64,000 bases of DNA. Source: Micromonospora sp. NBC_01699 (GTDB lineage: Bacteria > Actinomycetota > Actinomycetes > Mycobacteriales > Micromonosporaceae). Under the pieces are notes generated by a model. That model had not been told where the DNA came from and did not search any database. It saw only the letters and a list, made by a program, of their open reading frames with translations. Shown here piece by piece: positions 57,573 to 64,000 of this stretch (the stretch's first letter is position 1; every line of letters begins with the position of its first letter). A program made the position numbers and the translations under genes. Location: assembly GCF_036250065.1 (NCBI RefSeq), contig NZ_CP109199.1, positions 7,066,001-7,130,000 on the forward strand, written 5' to 3'.

Positions 57573-57895
57573 TGTCCCTCTCCGCGCCGCTCCTGCGCCG
57601 CGACGAACGTCGCGTCCTTCTCCACCTTGCCGATCTTGGAAGCGCCGCCGGGCGAACCAAGATCCTCGAAGAACTCGTAGTTCGCCGAGGTGTAGTCCTT
57701 CCACTGCTCCGGCACGTCATCCTCGTAGAAGATGGCCTCCACCGGGCAGACCGGCTCACAGGCGCCACAGTCGACACACTCGTCGGGGTGGATGTAGAGC
57801 ATCCGGTTGCCCTCGTAGATGCAGTCGACGGGGCATTCCTCGATACATGCCTTGTCGAGCACATCGACGCACGGCTCGGCGATGATGTAGGTCAC
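57569..57895 (-). CDS. fdxA: seven-iron ferredoxin, 108 aa
   Basis: The N-terminal part carries the FdxA cluster pattern ([22 protein letters not shown], then [25 protein letters not shown]). It supports one 3Fe-4S and one 4Fe-4S cluster, as in mycobacterial FdxA/FdxC. The C-terminal extension [28 protein letters not shown] is typical of the longer actinobacterial type. It is an electron carrier, probably to cytochromes P450 or other oxidoreductases not encoded here. GTG 57895 has GGAGGAGA upstream; the earlier in-frame start at 57913 is not preferred. It is upstream of and overlaps dapC. Confidence 0.95.
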   Translation of the reverse strand: MTYIIAEPCVDVLDKACIEECPVDCIYEGNRMLYIHPDECVDCGACEPVCPVEAIFYEDDVPEQWKDYTSANYEFFEDLGSPGGASKIGKVEKDATFVAAQERRGEGH

Positions 57896-57975
57896 CGAAT
57901 CTCTCCTCCGCAAGCTACGCCGCGATCAACCGCGACGGGTTAGAGCCTAGTATCTCGCCGAGGAGGGGGGCGATC

Positions 57976-58992
57976 GTGCTCCGACGGCAGGATGTGGGAC
58001 ACCGGGTGGTAGTCCGTCGAATTGTAGGGGTTCGTGGGGACCGGCAGCTCTTCACGGATGCTCTGGGTGAGTTGGTCGACCTGACCGAGACCCATCTCAC
58101 CCTCGCCACCGACCGGGGGAAGCTGCACGTGCCACTGGCCGAGGTGCACCGGGCCAAGCGGGTGCCGCCGGCCCGACGCCCCAACGCGGCGGCCGTCGTC
58201 GCCCTCGAACTCGCCGCCAACGAGGCCTGGCCGGCGCCGGTGCAGGACCGGCTCGGCGGCTGGCTGCTGCGCTCCGCCGACGGGTGGACCGGGCGCGGCA
58301 ACTCCGCCCTGCCGATCGGCGATCCGGACCGGCCCCTGGAGGCCGCGATCGACGCCGTCCAACGCTGGTACGCCGACCTCGGCCGGCCCGCGATCGTCAA
58401 CACGCCGCTGCCGCTCGCCGCACCGGTCGGCGTGGCGCTCGACGAACGCGGCTGGAGCACCCGACCGCCGACCCTGATGCAGACGGCGCCGCTGGCCACG
58501 GTCCTGGGCCGAACCCCGGACCGGGCCGACCTGCCCGAGGTCGAGCTGGCCGCCGCGCCGTCCGACGATTGGCTCGCCCTGGCCGCCGCCCGCAAGGCCG
58601 TCCACGCCGGCACCGATCCCGGCCCGAACCCGCTGGAGCGCCTCCCGGCCGCCGCCCGGCACCTGCTCACCGCCGTGGACCGGGTCCGCTTCGCCCACCT
58701 GTACGGGCCGGCCGGCGACACCGGCCGGACACTGCTCGCCGCCGGCCGGGGCACGGTCACCGGCAACGGCCGCTGGCTGGGCCTGACCAGCGTCGAGGTG
58801 GTACCCGACGCCCGCCGCAGCGGGCTCGCCCAGCACGTGGTCCGGGCACTGGCGCGGTGGGCCGACGGGCTCGCCGCCACCGACGTCTTCCTCCAGGTCG
58901 AGGAGCGCAACACGGCCGCGGTGGCGCTCTACCGGCGGCTCGGCTTCACCACCCACCACACCTACCTGACCCGGGTGGAACCCGGCGGGTGA
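57976..58992 (+). CDS. GNAT-family N-acetyltransferase with N-terminal SH3-like domain, 338 aa
   Basis: The C-terminal 90 residues form a GNAT domain with the acetyl-CoA loop VVPDARRSGLAQHVVRALARWADG and VEERNTAAVALYRRLGFTTHHTYL. The N-terminal 60 residues (GHRVVVRRIVGVRGDRQLFTDALGELVDLTETHLTLATDRGKLHVPLAEVHRAKRVP) form a small β-barrel-like module seen in the mycobacterial Rv0428c family. The acceptor is unknown. The GTG start follows GAGGAGGGGG. It is divergent from fdxA with an 80-nt gap. Confidence 0.88.
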   Translation: MLRRQDVGHRVVVRRIVGVRGDRQLFTDALGELVDLTETHLTLATDRGKLHVPLAEVHRAKRVPPARRPNAAAVVALELAANEAWPAPVQDRLGGWLLRSADGWTGRGNSALPIGDPDRPLEAAIDAVQRWYADLGRPAIVNTPLPLAAPVGVALDERGWSTRPPTLMQTAPLATVLGRTPDRADLPEVELAAAPSDDWLALAAARKAVHAGTDPGPNPLERLPAAARHLLTAVDRVRFAHLYGPAGDTGRTLLAAGRGTVTGNGRWLGLTSVEVVPDARRSGLAQHVVRALARWADGLAATDVFLQVEERNTAAVALYRRLGFTTHHTYLTRVEPGG

Positions 58993-59005
58993 GCGGGTGT
59001 GCCGT

Positions 59006-59470
59006 TCAGCGGCGGACCACCCGGCGCGGCTTGGCGAGCTTGGTCTCGGCGTACCGCTTGAGGGACTGGGAGCGGTGGTCCAGGCCGAACGCGGTCAGCA
59101 GCAGGAAACCGAGCAGGGTGCCGGCACCGGCGAACCCGGCATAGAGCCAGATCTGGGAGAAGAACTCCCCCGCGCCGTTGGCGAACGGGTAGCTCCCGCT
59201 CACGAACGGCCCGACGATCACGGTCAGCGCCATCGCGCTCAGCACCGCGACCGAGACGTCCCCACCCCAGCGGGCGACCGGCTCCCGGCGGCCCCGGACG
59301 AACGCGATCGTCGCCAGGATCAGCCCGATCAGCGCGAACATGCCCAGCGAGAGCCGATCGGAGGCTTCCACGTCATCGTCGAACCCGAACCGGATCACCA
59401 GTCGGGCCACCACGTTGATCAGGAAGAGCACCGCCGCGAGGATCCCGACCGGCAGCCAACGGTCCTTCAT
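59006..59470 (-). CDS. hypothetical four-helix membrane protein, 154 aa
   Basis: There are four hydrophobic segments: WLPVGILAAVLFLINVVARLVI, LGMFALIGLILATIAFV, VAVLSAMALTVIVGPFV and IWLYAGFAGAGTLLGFLLLTAFG. A basic cytoplasmic C-terminus follows (RSQSLKRYAETKLAKPRRVVRR). No family is recognised with confidence. It lies downstream of mshB and another membrane protein on the same strand and converges on the GNAT gene. ATG 59470 is the only start that covers the first helix. Confidence 0.75.
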   Translation of the reverse strand: MKDRWLPVGILAAVLFLINVVARLVIRFGFDDDVEASDRLSLGMFALIGLILATIAFVRGRREPVARWGGDVSVAVLSAMALTVIVGPFVSGSYPFANGAGEFFSQIWLYAGFAGAGTLLGFLLLTAFGLDHRSQSLKRYAETKLAKPRRVVRR

Positions 59471-59541
59471 CGCACGCCTCCAGAGAACAGCCGAACCCGT
59501 ACCGCTGACAGATATTTACCATCCCGACCTGGGAGGTTCCA

Positions 59542-60048
59542 TCAGCCGGCCGGGCGACTCGGCGGTGGGAGTGGGCCGGGGCGGCGCGGGTACGTGCCGG
59601 GGCGGGGGGCGAGCATGAGCCGGAACGCCATCACGGCGAAGGCCATCGACCCGGCGAAGATCATGACGATGCCGACCCAGTTGTCCCCGGCGAGCAGGAT
59701 GTCACCCTCACTGGTCTTGCCGGAGGCGACCACCATCAGCCCAAACCACGGCACGGCGGGCAGCGCCACCGCCCACCGCCGGCCCACAGTCCGGTACGCG
59801 AACCAGCTCAGGAACAGATTGGCCAGCACCGCGACCAGCACCGACACGCCGATCAGGTGCCCGCCGACGCGGAGCATGGACAGCAGCAGCTCCAGCGTGG
59901 CGGTCACCACCGCGGCGACGACCGCCACCGCGCCACCGGCGATCCGGAGCAGCCGGTCGAGGATCCCGTCGAGCGCCGCCCGGCGCGGTGACTGCGGCTC
60001 GGGCGACAACTGCGGGGACTCGGGCACCGGCGGACTGGACAGTGTCAC
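59542..60048 (-). CDS. hypothetical membrane protein overlapping mshB, 168 aa
   Basis: The first 35 residues are hydrophilic and Pro/Ser-rich. Hydrophobic segments follow at about 36-58, 64-82, 92-108 and 120-142. The Pro/Arg-rich C-terminus ([22 protein letters not shown]) is probably cytoplasmic. The GTG start overlaps the mshB stop by four bases (GTGA), so translation is coupled to mshB. The repeated linkage suggests a role near mycothiol synthesis, but that is inference; the family is not recognised. Confidence 0.75.
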   Translation of the reverse strand: MTLSSPPVPESPQLSPEPQSPRRAALDGILDRLLRIAGGAVAVVAAVVTATLELLLSMLRVGGHLIGVSVLVAVLANLFLSWFAYRTVGRRWAVALPAVPWFGLMVVASGKTSEGDILLAGDNWVGIVMIFAGSMAFAVMAFRLMLAPRPGTYPRRPGPLPPPSRPAG

Positions 60049-60983
60049 CGCGCTCCGCTCTCCGCCAGCGCGTCGGTGTCCGTACCGGCGGGTGCGGTCG
60101 GGTCGACGGGGTCGGGGGCCAGGCCGGCGAAGAGGTCGTCCTCCCAGCCGTACGGGCCGCTGCCGGGGCCGCGCTCGCCGACCGCCAGGCTGTAGCACTC
60201 CACGCCCATGAACTCGCTGCCGAAGTTACGGGCGATCGAGTACAGCCACGAGTCCTCCGGGATCTGGGTGGCGTGCGCCCGCATCGCCGCTTCCTTCTCG
60301 GCGTGCATGTCGGTGGCGTCGATCCGGGCGGCGACCTCCTCGTCCGGGGTGCCGAAGGGCAGTTCGTCGAAGTGCTCGATGCCGGCGAACGGGTTGTCGG
60401 CCGCCTCCCCGAAAGCGGACATGCCCGCCTGTAGCACACTCTTCGGGATCGCCGTCCAGTAGATCTTGGCTGGTCCGAAGCCCTGCTCGGTGGCCAGCTC
60501 GGCGGCGCGCATGGCCACCCGGTGTGCCTGGATGTGGTCCGGATGCCCGTAGAAGCCGTTCGGGTCGTACGTGACGACCACCTGCGGCCGTACCTCTCGC
60601 ATGATTTCGACCAGGTAGCCGGCGGCCTGGTCCAGGTCCGCCTGCCAGAACGCCCGCGGGTGGTCGTTGGTGGCCAGCCCCATCATCCCGGAGTCGCGGT
60701 AGCGGCCGGCGCCACCGAGGAAACGGTGGTCGGTCACGCCGAGCGCGGCGCAGGCGGCGGCGAGCTCGGCGACCCGGTACCCGCCGAGCTGGTCAGCGGC
60801 GTCCGCGGCCAGTCCGGCCAGCGCCGGTACGTGTATCTCGCCCTCTTCGCCGAGCGTGCAGGTCACCAGGGTCACGTGTGCCCCGACGGCGGCGTAGCGT
60901 GCCATCGTCGCGCCGGTCCCGATCGCCTCGTCGTCGGGGTGTGCGTGGACCAGGAGAAGCCGCCGTGCGGCCGGGTTCGTCAC
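60045..60983 (-). CDS. mshB: mycothiol biosynthesis deacetylase MshB, 312 aa
   Basis: This is a zinc-dependent deacetylase of the PIG-L/LmbE superfamily. The signature is [13 protein letters not shown] (HPDDE, residues 15-19, giving two zinc ligands and the general base), with the third ligand in [20 protein letters not shown] and the C-terminal [12 protein letters not shown] fit MshB, not the related amidase Mca. It deacetylates GlcNAc-inositol in the second committed step of mycothiol synthesis, matching the mycoredoxin at 15339. Start GTG 60983; a GTG nine bases earlier is an alternative. It is divergent from the S9 peptidase. Confidence 0.92.
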   Translation of the reverse strand: MTNPAARRLLLVHAHPDDEAIGTGATMARYAAVGAHVTLVTCTLGEEGEIHVPALAGLAADAADQLGGYRVAELAAACAALGVTDHRFLGGAGRYRDSGMMGLATNDHPRAFWQADLDQAAGYLVEIMREVRPQVVVTYDPNGFYGHPDHIQAHRVAMRAAELATEQGFGPAKIYWTAIPKSVLQAGMSAFGEAADNPFAGIEHFDELPFGTPDEEVAARIDATDMHAEKEAAMRAHATQIPEDSWLYSIARNFGSEFMGVECYSLAVGERGPGSGPYGWEDDLFAGLAPDPVDPTAPAGTDTDALAESGAR

Positions 60984-61088
60984 GCCAGTCACTCTACGCG
61001 TGCGTCCGAGCGGGCCCAGCGAGTCGAGGAGCGGACACGATAAGCAGCTCAGCCCCATCATCGATCGCGCCACTCTACGATCGGCCAT

Positions 61089-63266
61089 GTGGAGTATCCG
61101 GAACTGGCCGCCCGTACCCGCCGGTTCAGCCACGGCGCGCCACGGGCGGTGACGGTCGCCGGTGACGGCTCCCGGGTGGTCTTCCTCCGGTCCGCCGGCC
61201 CGGAGGACCCGGCCGACGCGCTGTGGCTGTTCGATGTCGCCACGGCGACGGAACGGCTGGTCGCCGACCCGGCGATGCTGTTGGAGACCGATCCGGCGAC
61301 CCCGGTCGGGACGGTGCCGCTGCCGGCCGCCGAACGGGCGCTGCGCGAGCGGCAGCGCCTCCAGGCCGGCGGCATCGGCGGGTACGCGACCGACCCGGCC
61401 GCCCGGGTGGCGGTCTTCGCCCTGGCCGGTCGACTCTTCCGGGCCGACCTGCTGCACGGCGACGTGGTGGAGGTGGCGGTCAGCGGTCCGGTGATCGACC
61501 CCCGCCCCGACCCGACCGGGGAACGGCTGGCGTACGTCACCGAGGGCCCCACCGGCCGCGACCGCCCCGGCCGGATCGCCGGCACCGGCAGTCAACTGCG
61601 GGTGATCGAGGCGGACGGCACCGACAACCTGCTCGCCGGCGAGGAGGCCGGGGTGAGCTGGGGGCTGGCCGAGTTCATCGCGGCCGAGGAGTTCTCCCGC
61701 TACCGCGGCTACTGGTGGGCCCCGGACGGGCGGTCGATCCTCGCCGCCCGGGTCGACGAGTCCCGGCTGCCCCGATGGCACCTGCACGATCCCGCCGACC
61801 CGGCCAGCCTGCCGCGCAGTGTCGCGTACCCACGGGCGGGCGGGCCGAACGCCGAGGTCAGCCTGCACCTGCTGGACCTCGACGGCGGTTGGGTGGACGT
61901 GCACTGGGACCGGGAGACCTATCCGTACCTGGTCTCGGTGCGCTGGGCCGAGACCGGGCCGCTGATCACGGTGTTGCGCCGGCTGCAACAGCACGGCCTG
62001 GTGCTGGCCGTCGACCCGCGTACCGGGGAGACGCAGGTGCACGCCGAGCTGGCCGATCCGCGCTGGGTGGAGCCGGTCGCCGGTACGCCCAGGCACCTGC
62101 CCGACGGCCGGGTGCTGGTCGGCGGCGAGCTGGCCCACGACGGTTACGACGCGCGCTGCCTGTTCGCCGACGGCACCCTGCTCACCCCGCCGTCGCTCTA
62201 CGTCCGCCGGGTGGTCGGCCCGCTGCCGGCCGGACCGGGCGTAACCGACCTGCTGGTCGAGGCGAGCGACGGCGAGCCCAGCCAGCAGCACCTGTTCCGG
62301 GTCCGGACGGCGATCGGCGGCGGGGTCGAGTCGCGCCGGCTGACCGCCGATCCGGGCTGGCACACCGGCGTCGTCGGCGGCGACGTGCTGGTGGTCGGTA
62401 CCGCCTCCCTGGACCACGCCGGGACCCGGTGGGCCGTCTGGCAGGGCGACCGCGAGCTGGGCACGCTGGTCTCGCTGGCGGCTAACCCGCCGTACGCGCC
62501 TCGGCCGGTGCTGGAGCGGGTCACCGACCGCCGGCTGCCGACGGCCGTGCTGTACCCGCGCAGCCACGTCGCCGGCCGCCGGCTGCCGGTGCTGGTGGAC
62601 GTCTACGGCGGGCCGGGGCACCAGGAGGTGCTGGCCGCCCGGTCCAGGTGGCTGGAGCGGCAGTGGTGGGCCGACGCCGGGTTCGCCGTGGTCACGATCG
62701 ACAACCGGGGTACGCCGGGCGTGGCGCCCTCGTTCGAGAAGGTGATCCACCGGCGGCTCGCCGACGTGATCCTGCTCGACCAGGTGGACGCGTTGACCGC
62801 GCTCGCCGGCAAGCACCCGGACCTGGACCTCGGCCGGGTGGCGATCCGTGGCTGGTCGTTCGGGGGCTGGCTGGCGGCGTTGGCCGCGCTCTGCCGCCCC
62901 GACCTGTTCCGCTGTGCCATCGCCGGGGCGCCGGTGACCGACTGGTCCCTCTACGACACCGCGTACGTCGAGCGGTATCTCGGCCTGCCGGACGACAGCC
63001 CGGAGGTGTACGCCCACCACTGCCTGTTGGACGTCGCCGGTGAGCCGCCGGTGACGCCGGACGACGCCCGGCCGATGCTGCTGGTGCACGGGATGGTCGA
63101 CGACAACGTGGTGGCCGCGCACACGCTGCGCCTGTCGGCGGCGATGCTGGCGACCGGCCGCCCGCACGCGGTGATCCCGTTGACCGGTGCCACCCACATG
63201 GCGGCGGACGGGGCGGCCGAGCGGCTGCTCCGGCTGGAACTCGACTTCCTCCGCCGGCACCTGTGA
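61089..63266 (+). CDS. S9-family prolyl oligopeptidase/DPP4-like serine peptidase, 725 aa
   Basis: An N-terminal β-propeller (about 20-470) is followed by an α/β-hydrolase domain (about 480-725). Catalytic serine is in [12 protein letters not shown] (about residue 597), aspartate in [12 protein letters not shown] and histidine in GATHMA. The double glutamate [19 protein letters not shown] (about 197-215) is the DPP4-type anchor for the substrate N-terminus, so a dipeptidyl peptidase activity is likely. No signal peptide is visible. The GTG start is at 61089. Divergent from mshB; the gap of 105 bp holds both promoters. Confidence 0.9.
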   Translation: MEYPELAARTRRFSHGAPRAVTVAGDGSRVVFLRSAGPEDPADALWLFDVATATERLVADPAMLLETDPATPVGTVPLPAAERALRERQRLQAGGIGGYATDPAARVAVFALAGRLFRADLLHGDVVEVAVSGPVIDPRPDPTGERLAYVTEGPTGRDRPGRIAGTGSQLRVIEADGTDNLLAGEEAGVSWGLAEFIAAEEFSRYRGYWWAPDGRSILAARVDESRLPRWHLHDPADPASLPRSVAYPRAGGPNAEVSLHLLDLDGGWVDVHWDRETYPYLVSVRWAETGPLITVLRRLQQHGLVLAVDPRTGETQVHAELADPRWVEPVAGTPRHLPDGRVLVGGELAHDGYDARCLFADGTLLTPPSLYVRRVVGPLPAGPGVTDLLVEASDGEPSQQHLFRVRTAIGGGVESRRLTADPGWHTGVVGGDVLVVGTASLDHAGTRWAVWQGDRELGTLVSLAANPPYAPRPVLERVTDRRLPTAVLYPRSHVAGRRLPVLVDVYGGPGHQEVLAARSRWLERQWWADAGFAVVTIDNRGTPGVAPSFEKVIHRRLADVILLDQVDALTALAGKHPDLDLGRVAIRGWSFGGWLAALAALCRPDLFRCAIAGAPVTDWSLYDTAYVERYLGLPDDSPEVYAHHCLLDVAGEPPVTPDDARPMLLVHGMVDDNVVAAHTLRLSAAMLATGRPHAVIPLTGATHMAADGAAERLLRLELDFLRRHL

Positions 63267-63268
63267 GC

Positions 63269-63303
63269 GGTCGGGGAGGAGCCCGGGTGGCCCCTCCCCG
63301 ACC
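63269..63303. terminator. hairpin between S9 peptidase and ABC solute-binding protein gene ends
   Basis: GGTCGGGGAGG (63269-63279) pairs with 63293-63303 across a 13-nt loop, just after the S9 stop codon and before the convergent gene end. There is no T-run. Confidence 0.6.
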
Positions 63304-63311
63304 GGGTACGC

Positions 63312-64000
63312 CTACTTGGCGTGGGCGTTGTAGAGCACGTGGGTGCCGATGACCTCGGAGAAGAAGACCCCACCGACCTTCGAGCCGACCACACCGGTGA
63401 AGTACGCCCGGAACAGCGGCACCACCGGCACGTACTTCTCATTGATCAGCTGGTCGATCTCGGCCCATTTCGGTCCGGCCGTACCGTCCGGCAGCAGGCT
63501 CGCCTCGTCGATGCGCTGGTTGACCTCGTCGGAGTTGAAGTACGACACGTTCGAGTTGCCCTTCGGGCCGAGGGTGCGGCCGTCCCAGAGGACCGGGATG
63601 GTGGAGGCCGCGCTGGGCCAGTCGGCGCCCCAGTTGGAGATGTAGATGTCGTACTCGTTGCCCCGGGTGCGGGCGGTCGGGTTGTGCTGGGTTGTATCGA
63701 CGGTCTTCACCACGACCTCGAAGCCGGCCTTCTCCAGGCTCTCCTTCACGACCGGGGCGGTGACCTGGCCGAAGGCATTGCTGCGGGCCATGAAGACAAG
63801 CTTGATCTTCTGTCCGCCGAGCAGTTCCCTCGCCTTCTCCGGGTTGCCGTTCGGGCCGCCGTCCCACGGGTTGGGGTAGTTCTTCCAGCCGATCGTGTTG
63901 TCGGCGAGCAGGGTGTTGGTGACCCGGCCACCGGCGTCACCGCCCTGGGTGAGCACGATGCCCTGCTTGTCGATCGCGTACGCGATGGCCTTGCGGATGT
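63312..64000 (-). CDS. ABC transporter solute-binding protein, family 5 (oligopeptide type), C-terminal part
   Basis: Only the C-terminal 229 codons lie in the window; the frame continues open past position 64000. The visible part has the family 5 elements IRKAIAYAIDKQGIV at the window edge, NPWDGGPNGNPEKARELLGGQ, YDIYISNWGADWPSA, YFNSDEVNQRIDEA and VPVVPLFRAYFTG. These proteins deliver oligopeptides, dipeptides or nickel to an ABC importer; the ligand is not predictable. No permease gene is in the window, so the rest of the transporter, if linked, lies beyond the right edge. Confidence 0.9.
   Translation of the reverse strand, partial: IRKAIAYAIDKQGIVLTQGGDAGGRVTNTLLADNTIGWKNYPNPWDGGPNGNPEKARELLGGQKIKLVFMARSNAFGQVTAPVVKESLEKAGFEVVVKTVDTTQHNPTARTRGNEYDIYISNWGADWPSAASTIPVLWDGRTLGPKGNSNVSYFNSDEVNQRIDEASLLPDGTAGPKWAEIDQLINEKYVPVVPLFRAYFTGVVGSKVGGVFFSEVIGTHVLYNAHAK

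Noticed and set aside
60045-63260. MshB extended to 1071 aa by reading through the S9 peptidase region
   Set aside because: The extra N-terminal sequence is the antisense of the S9 peptidase gene; the conserved MshB start is at GTG 60983 or 60992.

Overview
The window is a very GC-rich stretch of an actinobacterial chromosome. Gene content and order point to Micromonosporaceae (Micromonospora-like). Supporting features are a whiB7-uvrD2-mycoredoxin-nudC-adnAB block that follows the gene order known around Rv3193c-Rv3202c in mycobacteria, mycothiol biosynthesis (mshB), XRE/DUF397 regulator pairs, and frequent GTG/TTG starts. I see no prophage, insertion sequence, CRISPR array or biosynthetic gene cluster. 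Most of the window is chromosomal core with small accessory insertions. All family calls come from reading the translated sequence; no database was consulted.

Layout. 0-8 kb: a conserved hypothetical gene, the initiator tRNA, a UPF0182 membrane protein, a PDZ/Lon-like secreted protease, a DUF2342 protein and a YgjP-type metallopeptidase. 8-16 kb: DUF5679 protein, three DnaA-box-like sites upstream of a ThiF-like gene, an ABC1 kinase, then the whiB7 locus with a long leader (84-codon upstream ORF plus an attenuator-like hairpin), uvrD2 and the divergent mycoredoxin. 16-30 kb: an accessory mix of MFS exporter with its ArsR-like regulator, XRE/DUF397 pair, nudC, two M16 peptidases, an SsuD-like monooxygenase and an FAD/NAD(P)-binding protein that share an operator-like motif, then a DEAD-box helicase and a cold-shock protein. 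30-38 kb: the AdnAB helicase-nuclease and two LOG-family proteins. 38-41 kb: divergent dapE/dapD. 41-48 kb: a secreted subtilase and a GGDEF/EAL protein. 48-56 kb: P-loop kinase, SIMPL protein, acyl-CoA-dehydrogenase-like flavoprotein, serpin, and a 1318-residue secreted ThuA/sugar-dehydrogenase/PKD/CBM/discoidin protein under LacI-type operators. 56-64 kb: dapC-fdxA (dapC apparently starts with CTG), a GNAT protein, two small membrane proteins, mshB, an S9 peptidase, and the C-terminal part of an ABC transporter solute-binding protein running off the window end.

Connections between genes. Three steps of the succinylase branch of lysine/diaminopimelate synthesis are present (dapC, dapD, dapE). 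Redox and antibiotic stress functions cluster (whiB7, mycoredoxin, mshB, nudC). DNA repair is represented by uvrD2 and adnAB.

The least explained signals are non-coding. Three intergenic regions have the same layout: a C-rich tract, a ~56-61 bp palindrome-ended core, then a G-rich tract, with the tracts running into gene ends and giving Pro/Thr-rich C-terminal tails. Two of the cores are copies of one 56-bp element (52/56 identical) in opposite orientation 17 kb apart. Other signals are shared palindromes upstream of unlinked genes (CATACCGGGTATG; CCTA-N9-TAGG), the off-origin DnaA-box cluster and several in-frame tandem repeats.
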